From the NCBI RefSeq assembly GCF_020544465.1, contig NZ_CP066126.1, positions 2,666,001-2,730,000 on the forward strand: 64,000 bases of DNA, in the 5' to 3' direction. The stretch is from Chromobacterium rhizoryzae (GTDB lineage Bacteria > Pseudomonadota > Gammaproteobacteria > Burkholderiales > Chromobacteriaceae). The notes below the pieces were generated by a model. That model had not been told where the DNA came from. It saw only the letters and a list, made by a program, of their open reading frames with translations, and did no database searches. Shown here piece by piece: positions 58,366-64,000 of this stretch (within the stretch, counting starts at the first letter, position 1; the number at the start of each line of letters is the position of its first letter). Position numbers and translations under genes: made by a program.

Positions 58366-59985
58366 TTAACGGCGCTCCGCCGCGATGGCCTGCGCCACCG
58401 CCTCCGCCACCTTGATGCCGTCCACCCCGGCGGACAGAATCCCCCCGGCGTAGCCGGCGCCCTCGCCGGCCGGGTACAGGCCGCGCACGTTCAAGCTCTG
58501 GCAATCCTCGCCGCGGGTGATGCGCAGCGGCGAGCTGGTGCGGGTTTCCACCCCGGTCAGCACCGCGTCGTGCATATCGTAACCGCGGATTTTCTTGCCG
58601 AACTCCGGCAGCGCCTCGCGCATCGCCGCGATGCAATAATCCGGCAAGGCCGCGGCCAGATCGGTCCAGTGCACGCCGGGTTGATAGGACGGCGGCACCG
58701 AACCCACCTGGGTGGACGGCTTGCCGGCCAGGAAATCGCCCACCAGCTGCGCCGGCGCTTCGTAAGTGCCGCCGCCCAGCACATAGGCGCGGCTTTCCAG
58801 CTCGCGCTGGAAGGCGATGCCGGCCAGCGGATCGCCCGGATAATCGTCCGGACCGATGCTGACCACCAGGCCGGAATTGGCGTTGCGCTCGGCGCGCGAG
58901 TATTGGCTCATGCCATTGGTCACCACGCGGCCCTCTTCCGAGGTGGCGGCCACCACCTGGCCGCCCGGGCACATGCAGAAACTGTACACCGCCCGGCCGT
59001 TGCCGGCGTGGTGCACCAGCTTGTAATCCGCCGCGCCCAATAGCGGGTGGCCGGCGTATTTGCCCCAGCGCGCCTTGTCGATCAGCGTCTGCGGGTGTTC
59101 GATGCGGAAGCCCACCGAGAACGGCTTGGCTTCCATATACACGCCGTGGCCGTGCAGCATCTCGAAACTGTCGCGCGCGCTGTGGCCCAGGGCCAGCACG
59201 ATGTGATCGGCGCGGATCTGCTCGCCGCTGGCCAAGGTCAGGCCGCGCGCCACTTTGCGCCCGTCCGGACCGTCTTCCAGATGAATGTCGGCGACGCGCT
59301 GCTGGAAGCGGATTTCGCCGCCCAGCTCCTCGATCTCGGCGCGCATTTTTTCCACCATGCTCACCAGGCGGAAGGTGCCGATATGCGGCTTGGCCACGTA
59401 GAGGATTTCCTCCGGCGCGCCGGCTTTGACGAACTCGGTCAGCACCTTGCGGCCCAGATGACGCGGGTCCTTGATCTGGCTGTACAGTTTGCCGTCGGAG
59501 AAGGTGCCGGCGCCGCCTTCGCCGAATTGCACATTGGACTCGGGGTTCAAGACCTTGTTGCGCCACAGGCCCCAGGTGTCCTTGGTGCGCTCGCGCACCT
59601 TCTTGCCGCGCTCCAGCACGATGGGCTTGAAGCCCATCTGCGCCAGCAGCAGCGCGGCGAAGATGCCACAGGGGCCGAACCCCACCACCACCGGGCGGCG
59701 CTCCAGGTTTTCCGGCGCCTGCCCCACATAGTGATATTGGGTGTCCGGCGTCGGCATCACGTGCTTGTCGGACTTGAAGCGGGCCAGCAGACGGGCCTCG
59801 TTGGCCACGTCGATGTCGACGATGTAGGCCAGGTTCATCATGCCCTTGCGCGCGTCGTAGCTGCGCTTGAAGACGACGACCTGGCGGATGTCCTGCTCCG
59901 GCACGCCCAGATAAGCCGCGATCGCGGCGTTCAGTTCTTCCGGAGCGTGTTCCAGCGGCAGTTTCAATTCGGTAATGCGCAACAT
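58366..59985 (-). CDS. NAD(P)/FAD-dependent oxidoreductase (large FAD-binding protein family)
   Basis: A 539-residue flavoprotein. After a ~100-residue N-terminal domain comes the FAD motif VVGFGPCGIFAALLLAQMG, then ESNVQFGEGGAGTFSDGKLYS, VYSFCMCPGGQV and the C-terminal GLYPAGEGAGYAGGILSAGVDG, diagnostic of this widespread uncharacterised family. The ATG 59985 matches the family start; the frame is open 26 codons further. The reaction is unknown. Confidence 0.9.
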   Translation of the reverse strand: MLRITELKLPLEHAPEELNAAIAAYLGVPEQDIRQVVVFKRSYDARKGMMNLAYIVDIDVANEARLLARFKSDKHVMPTPDTQYHYVGQAPENLERRPVVVGFGPCGIFAALLLAQMGFKPIVLERGKKVRERTKDTWGLWRNKVLNPESNVQFGEGGAGTFSDGKLYSQIKDPRHLGRKVLTEFVKAGAPEEILYVAKPHIGTFRLVSMVEKMRAEIEELGGEIRFQQRVADIHLEDGPDGRKVARGLTLASGEQIRADHIVLALGHSARDSFEMLHGHGVYMEAKPFSVGFRIEHPQTLIDKARWGKYAGHPLLGAADYKLVHHAGNGRAVYSFCMCPGGQVVAATSEEGRVVTNGMSQYSRAERNANSGLVVSIGPDDYPGDPLAGIAFQRELESRAYVLGGGTYEAPAQLVGDFLAGKPSTQVGSVPPSYQPGVHWTDLAAALPDYCIAAMREALPEFGKKIRGYDMHDAVLTGVETRTSSPLRITRGEDCQSLNVRGLYPAGEGAGYAGGILSAGVDGIKVAEAVAQAIAAERR

Positions 59986-60119
59986 CTTGAATTCCAGTAC
60001 GGGTTGGTGTCTATTCAACGAGGCGGTATTGTAGCGGCAAACCGCTCTTAACCCTATCGCCAAGTCGCAAACTTCCCGTAAGAATCTGTTCGCCGGCCTG
60101 CCGCGCGCCGTCTACCGCG

Positions 60120-61754
60120 CTACACCTGGAATCCGGCCACCGTCTGCCGCAGGCCGCCGGTCACCTCGTCCATGCTCTGAATGCCGCTGGACGCCTGGGT
60201 GGCGGCGGCGGCGTTGCCGGCGGCCACCTGGGCGATCTGCTCCACGTGGCGGGCGATGTCCTGGCTGGCCACGCCTTGCTCCTGCAGCGCGTGGGAGATA
60301 TCGCGCACCACTTGCACCACCTGGCCGGCGCTGCCACGGATTTGCTGAATCATCTCCCCGCCCTGCTCGGCCAGCGCCAGCCCGGCGCGCACCCGCTCCA
60401 CGGTCTGGCTCATATTGGCGCGCGACTGATCTGAGCTGAGCTGGATCTCGTCTATCATGCCGGCGATCTCCTCGGTGGCCTGCGCGGTGCGTTCGGACAG
60501 TTTGCGCACCTCGTCCGCCACCACCGCGAAACCGCGGCCGGTTTCGCCGGCGCGCGCCGCCTCGATCGCCGCGTTCAGGGCCAGGAGATTGGTTTGATCG
60601 GCAATGTCCTTGATCACCTGCATGATGCTGGAGATGGTGGCGGTCTTGTCCGCCAGCGCCGAGATCGCCCCAGCGGTCAGGTCCACCGTCTCGCTGATGC
60701 CCTTCATCTCCGCCACGGCCTTGGCGATCACTTCGCCGCCCTCGTCCGACAAACTGCCGGACTGCTGCGACACCTGGCGCGCGTCCTGCGCGTATTGGGA
60801 GATGTGGTTGATGCTCACCGTCAGCTCTTCGATCGACGCCGCCATCGAAGTGGCGCTCTCGCTTTGCTGCTGGGAGTTGTCCGCCACCGCCTGCGCGCCG
60901 GTCACCACCTCCTCGCTCAGCCGCCCCAGTTCGCCGGCGCTGGCCACGATGTCGGCCACCATCTGCCGCAAAGCCTGCTGCATATGGGCGATATTGGCCA
61001 TCAGGCTGTCCGCGTCGCCCGCCCGCACCGGCACCGGCACATCCAGCCGCCCGCCGGCGATTTCCCGCACCACGGCCGCGGTCTGCGCCGGCTCCGCGCC
61101 CAATTGCCGCATCACGCTGCGGAACAGCCACCAGCCCAGGCCGCCGCACACCGCGGCGATCAGCAGCACCTGGACCGCCACGCCCAGCAATTGCACGCGC
61201 AAGGCCGCCCATACGTCATCCATATACAGGCCGGTGCCCACCACCCAGCCCCAGCGCGGGCTGGACTGCAAATACGCCAGCTTGGGCTGGGGCTCCGCCG
61301 AGCCGGGCTTGTCCCAGACGAATTCCGCGAAGCCCTTGCCCTGCCCCTGCCTCAGGGTCTGGTCGAACTTGTCGCCCAGGCTGCTGCCGCTGGAATCCTT
61401 GACCGCGTGCATGTCCTTGCCCACCAGCTTGGGGTTGACCCCGTGCGCCAGCCAGACCAGCCCCTTGTCCAGGGTGAAAAAATACTCCTTGCCGGCGAAA
61501 CGCAGCCGGGTCAGCGCCAGCAGCGCCTGGCGCTGCGCCTCCGCCTCCGGCATGGCGCCGGCCGCCGCCCGCTCCTCGTAATTGGCCACCAGGCTCAAGG
61601 CGTTCTCCACCTGGCCGCGGATCAGATCCTGCCGGTCCGCCATCATTTGCTGATGCATGCTGCGCAGCACCAGGCCGCCCAGCAGACAAGTCAACGCGAT
61701 CACGCTAAAAATCAATAACAACAAACGCTGCTTCAAGGAAAGGCCCGCTTGCAT
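60120..61754 (-). CDS. Methyl-accepting chemotaxis protein with single Cache domain
   Basis: A 544-residue receptor: membrane helix ~10-30, periplasmic sCache-type ligand domain ~35-185 (FAGKEYFFTLDKGLVWLAHGVNPKLVGKDM), second helix ~190-212, HAMP ~215-265, and signalling domain with the conserved tip LLALNAAIEAARAGETGRGFAVVADEVRKL. No CheR-docking pentapeptide at the C-terminus. The Cache type often binds small carboxylic acids. ATG 61754 is preceded by GGAGA. Divergent from the efflux genes. Confidence 0.93.
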   Translation of the reverse strand: MQAGLSLKQRLLLLIFSVIALTCLLGGLVLRSMHQQMMADRQDLIRGQVENALSLVANYEERAAAGAMPEAEAQRQALLALTRLRFAGKEYFFTLDKGLVWLAHGVNPKLVGKDMHAVKDSSGSSLGDKFDQTLRQGQGKGFAEFVWDKPGSAEPQPKLAYLQSSPRWGWVVGTGLYMDDVWAALRVQLLGVAVQVLLIAAVCGGLGWWLFRSVMRQLGAEPAQTAAVVREIAGGRLDVPVPVRAGDADSLMANIAHMQQALRQMVADIVASAGELGRLSEEVVTGAQAVADNSQQQSESATSMAASIEELTVSINHISQYAQDARQVSQQSGSLSDEGGEVIAKAVAEMKGISETVDLTAGAISALADKTATISSIMQVIKDIADQTNLLALNAAIEAARAGETGRGFAVVADEVRKLSERTAQATEEIAGMIDEIQLSSDQSRANMSQTVERVRAGLALAEQGGEMIQQIRGSAGQVVQVVRDISHALQEQGVASQDIARHVEQIAQVAAGNAAAATQASSGIQSMDEVTGGLRQTVAGFQV

Positions 61755-61859
61755 GATGTCTCCAAAAATCGCTGACGAGGCGGCAAACCGGGTCGCAGGC
61801 ATGCCGCGGCGGTCCGGTTTATTCGCTGGTTTTATTAAGCAAACCCAAATAATACACCC

Positions 61860-61889
61860 GTCATTAATCAGCTGACCATGATTAATGAC
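61860..61889. promoter_or_regulatory. Perfect 11-bp dyad in the MCP/efflux divergent region
   Basis: GTCATTAATCA-GCTGACCA-TGATTAATGAC lies about 105 nt upstream of the chemoreceptor and 128 nt upstream of the efflux gene. It is either a regulator site or an mRNA hairpin. Confidence 0.5.
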
Positions 61890-61967
61890 ATATGCTTGAT
61901 TTGCGTCAGTCACAAGCGGCCCGGCCAGGCGCATGACTTGGCCGCTTCGCGATACCGCATCGATTTT

Positions 61968-61989
61968 ATATTTTACAAATGTAATATCT
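61968..61989. promoter_or_regulatory. Candidate MarR operator upstream of the efflux gene
   Basis: TTACA-AA-TGTAA (61973-61984) with partly symmetrical flanks, AT-rich, 34 nt before the start at 62018. Dyads of this sort near the promoter are typical for MarR regulators, and a marR-like gene is the second gene of the operon. Confidence 0.45.
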
Positions 61990-62017
61990 ACAAATAAAAT
62001 ATACACAGATGTAAAAC

Positions 62018-63451
62018 ATGGATAGACAGATGAAGCCGTTTTCCGCCACCCTCGCCCTTGCCGGCGCGCTCCTGCTCAGCGCCTGCGCCCAAATGGACGC
62101 CGTCAAACCGCAGTCCCAGCTCAAAACGCCGCCCGCCGTGAACGCGCCCTGGGCCGGCATGCCCGCGGCGGCCTGGTGGCGGCAATGGCGGGATCCCCAA
62201 CTGGAGCGGCTGATCCGCCAGGCCTTGCAGGACAACCCCGGCCTGCGCGGGGCCGAGGCGCGGCTGCGCCAGGCTCAGGCGCTGAGCGAGGTCAGCGCCG
62301 CCGCCTCCCAGCCGCAAATCAACGCGCAATGGCAAAGCACCCGGCAGCTGCACGCGGAGAAAAACCTGGTGGCGCCGGCGGGTCACGGCAACTACGACTG
62401 GCAGACCCGCGCCGCCGTCAACCTCAGCTACGATCTGGACGCCTGGGGGCGCGAACGCCAGGCGCTGTCCGCCTCGCTGAGCGACGCCCAGATGGCCGCG
62501 GCCGACGCCCGGCTAAGCGCGCTGAACCTGGAGAGCGCCATCATCCGCGGCTATCTGCAGCTGGCCGAGCAATATCAGCAGCGAGATCTGGCGGCGGCGG
62601 AGCTGGAACAGCAGCAGGCGCTGCTGGACCTCAGCCTGCGCCGCAAGGCCGCCGGGCTGGCCGCCCAGCCGGAGGTGGAACAGCAGCGCGGCAGGCTGCC
62701 GGCCGGCCGCGTCCAGCTGGCTCAAATCGACGAACGCATCGCCACCTTGGGCAATCAGCTGGCCGCGCTCAGCGGGCAAGCGCCCGACGCCGGAAACCGG
62801 CCGACGCGCCCCGCGCTGCGTCTGGACCAGGCGCTGGACCCGCTCGCCGCGGTGCCGGCCCAATTGCTGGGCCGGCGGCCGGACCTGAGTGCGCAACGCT
62901 GGCGGGTGGAGGCCGAGGCCGCGCGCATCAAGGTCGCCCGCGCCGCCTTCTATCCCAATATCAATCTCAGCGCCTTCGCCGGCTATCAGGCGATAGGCTT
63001 CGCCGACTTGCTGTCCCCGGCCGCCGCTCTGCGCGGCTTCGCCCCGGCGATCAGCCTGCCGATATTCGAAGGCGGCCGCCTCCGCGGCCAGCTGCGCGCC
63101 CAAACCGCCACCTACGATCAGGCGGTGGAAAGCTACAACGCCGCCTTGATCAACGCCCTGAGCGAAACCGCCAGCGCCATCGTCCGCGCCCGCTCCGCGG
63201 ACCAGCAAAGCCGGCAGGCCGAACAGGCGCTGGACGCAGCCAGCCGCGAACGGGCGCTGGCCGAACAGGCTTACCGCGCCGGCCTCAGCGATCAGAGCGC
63301 GGTGCGCCAGCTGCGGCTGAACGAGCTGTCCGCCCGGCAAAAGCGCGCTCAGGCCCAAGCCCAGCGCCTGGACAGCTACGCCGCGCTGATGGCCGCGCTG
63401 GGCGGCGGCGTCGAATCCCCCAATCCCATCGTCGGCGGAGAAAACCCATGA
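62018..63451 (+). CDS. Outer-membrane efflux lipoprotein (NodT/OprM family)
   Basis: A 477-residue TolC-like channel with lipobox LLLSACAQ (lipidated Cys23) and the two OEP repeats. PAAAWWRQWRDPQLERLIRQAL, NLSYDLDAWGRERQ, VPAQLLGRRPDL and LPIFEGGRLRGQL are hallmark segments. It exports small compounds together with an inner-membrane pump. ATG at 62018 or 62030; neither has a strong ribosome site. The regulator gene overlaps its stop by 4 nt. Confidence 0.93.
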   Translation: MDRQMKPFSATLALAGALLLSACAQMDAVKPQSQLKTPPAVNAPWAGMPAAAWWRQWRDPQLERLIRQALQDNPGLRGAEARLRQAQALSEVSAAASQPQINAQWQSTRQLHAEKNLVAPAGHGNYDWQTRAAVNLSYDLDAWGRERQALSASLSDAQMAAADARLSALNLESAIIRGYLQLAEQYQQRDLAAAELEQQQALLDLSLRRKAAGLAAQPEVEQQRGRLPAGRVQLAQIDERIATLGNQLAALSGQAPDAGNRPTRPALRLDQALDPLAAVPAQLLGRRPDLSAQRWRVEAEAARIKVARAAFYPNINLSAFAGYQAIGFADLLSPAAALRGFAPAISLPIFEGGRLRGQLRAQTATYDQAVESYNAALINALSETASAIVRARSADQQSRQAEQALDAASRERALAEQAYRAGLSDQSAVRQLRLNELSARQKRAQAQAQRLDSYAALMAALGGGVESPNPIVGGENP

Positions 63452-63963
63452 GCCACTTCGAAGAAACCCGCAAACGCCTGCTCCGCGTCAAGACCAGAAT
63501 TCCGGAATTTCCGCTGGCGCTGCTGACCTTGACGCGGCTGAACTACCACGTGCAAAAACGCCTTCAGGACCTGACCAACGCCGCCCTGCGCAAACACGGG
63601 CTGACCGAGAGCAGCTATCTGGTGCTGGCGGTGCTCTACGGCTCCGAGCAAGAGACGACGACGCCCGGCTCTCTGGCGGAGACCTGCTCGCAAAAACCGG
63701 CCAATATGACCCGCATCTGCAACGACCTGGAAAAGCAGGGCCTGATCCGTCGCGGCGGCCTCAGCGACGATCGCCGCGCGGTCGCCGTCACCCTCAGCGA
63801 CGCCGGCCGCGAACGCATCCGCAAGCTGCTGCCCGATGTCTGGGGCAACCTGGGCAATACCTTCGCCGGCTTCAGCGCCGAGGAAATGCAGCAGCAGGAA
63901 CAGTTCTACCTGCGCCAGCTCAGCAATTTGAACCAGGCGGCGCCCAACGATGAGCACGACTAG
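63448..63963 (+). CDS. MarR-family transcriptional regulator
   Basis: A 171-residue winged-helix repressor with recognition region SLAETCSQKPANMTRICNDLEKQGLIRR and wing SDDRRAVAVTLSDAGRERI. It is in an operon with the efflux channel (ATGA overlap) and presumably represses it, with release by an effluxed phenolic or drug (inference). The next gene starts inside its last codons. Confidence 0.93.
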   Translation: MSHFEETRKRLLRVKTRIPEFPLALLTLTRLNYHVQKRLQDLTNAALRKHGLTESSYLVLAVLYGSEQETTTPGSLAETCSQKPANMTRICNDLEKQGLIRRGGLSDDRRAVAVTLSDAGRERIRKLLPDVWGNLGNTFAGFSAEEMQQQEQFYLRQLSNLNQAAPNDEHD

Positions 63964-64000
63964 CCTCGCCGCCCGGCGCCGCTGGCTGGGCCGGGCGCTG
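63950..64000 (+). CDS. Start of the next efflux-operon gene (partial)
   Basis: The first 17 codons of a frame starting ATG at 63950, overlapping the MarR gene by 14 nt, MSTTSLAARRRWLGRAL. Too short to identify. In comparable operons an inner-membrane pump of the FUSC/AaeB or MFS type follows. Confidence 0.55.
   Translation, partial: MSTTSLAARRRWLGRAL

Noticed and set aside
60079..60091. TAA-GAATCTGTTC near the chemoreceptor 3' end, resembling a MITE terminus
   Set aside because: Only about 10 bp match and no right end is visible within 200 bp, so it may be chance.
1..64000. CRISPR array, tRNA/rRNA genes, prophage or complete insertion sequence
   Set aside because: I found no regular repeat-spacer pattern, cloverleaf-like sequence, phage structural genes or transposase in the window.

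Overview
The window looks like a chromosomal segment of a GC-rich betaproteobacterium, most likely Chromobacterium or a close relative (Chromobacteriaceae). This is inferred from gene content and overall sequence character; there is no rRNA in the window to prove it. Coding density is high, and I see no rRNA, tRNA, CRISPR array, complete IS or prophage.

Layout. 1-2856: osmoprotectant (OpuC/Yeh-type) ABC transporter, minus strand, ATPase cut by the window edge. 3302-5013: LysR regulator and SDR oxidoreductase. 5010-11335 (minus): the most unusual locus, a 26-residue peptide gene followed by three paralogous heme-oxygenase-like diiron proteins (HDO), each with an extra N-terminal domain, then a class III aminotransferase, an EamA exporter and a GNAT acetyltransferase, mostly overlapping or closely spaced. 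I read it as an uncharacterised peptide-derived natural product pathway. 11743-13338: DppA-like binding protein. 13416-16323: arsenic island (arsH divergent from arsR-arsC-acr3). 16482-22721: arginine, citrulline and methylarginine use (CtlX, AstE-like, Lrp/AsnC, polar amino-acid ABC transporter, DDAH). 23004-23912: LpxO-like hydroxylase.

23919-33836 encodes a complete 3-hydroxyanthranilate meta-cleavage route (nba/amn type) down to pyruvate and acetyl-CoA, with a LysR regulator, a separate aldehyde dehydrogenase-MFS unit and a matching dyad, GAATA-N13-TATTC, in both promoter regions. 34823-43077 is a seven-gene operon for a synthase-dependent exopolysaccharide (UDP-GlcNAc 2-epimerase, processive GT2, bactofilin-like protein, GH8-like protein, amidotransferase-like/deacetylase fusion, YaiO-like outer-membrane barrel, membrane protein). 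43321-48274 holds housekeeping genes (trpG, trpD, phosphohexomutase, prmB). 48540-64000 holds a zinc metalloprotease, LysE exporter, ArgP, a globin-sensor c-di-GMP phosphodiesterase, cytidine deaminase, TraB/GumN protein, tyrosinase with a DUF2182 membrane protein, a large flavoprotein, a Cache chemoreceptor and the start of an efflux operon.

A family of non-coding 140-143 bp elements with terminal inverted repeats (GAAC(G/C)TGTTTACGATC type) and 3-bp TNA duplications runs through 20.8-48.5 kb, with shrunken copies of 28 and 39 bp. Five members or remnants end exactly on a gene's TAA stop codon. They look like MITEs mobilised by an IS5-family (IS1031-type) transposase.
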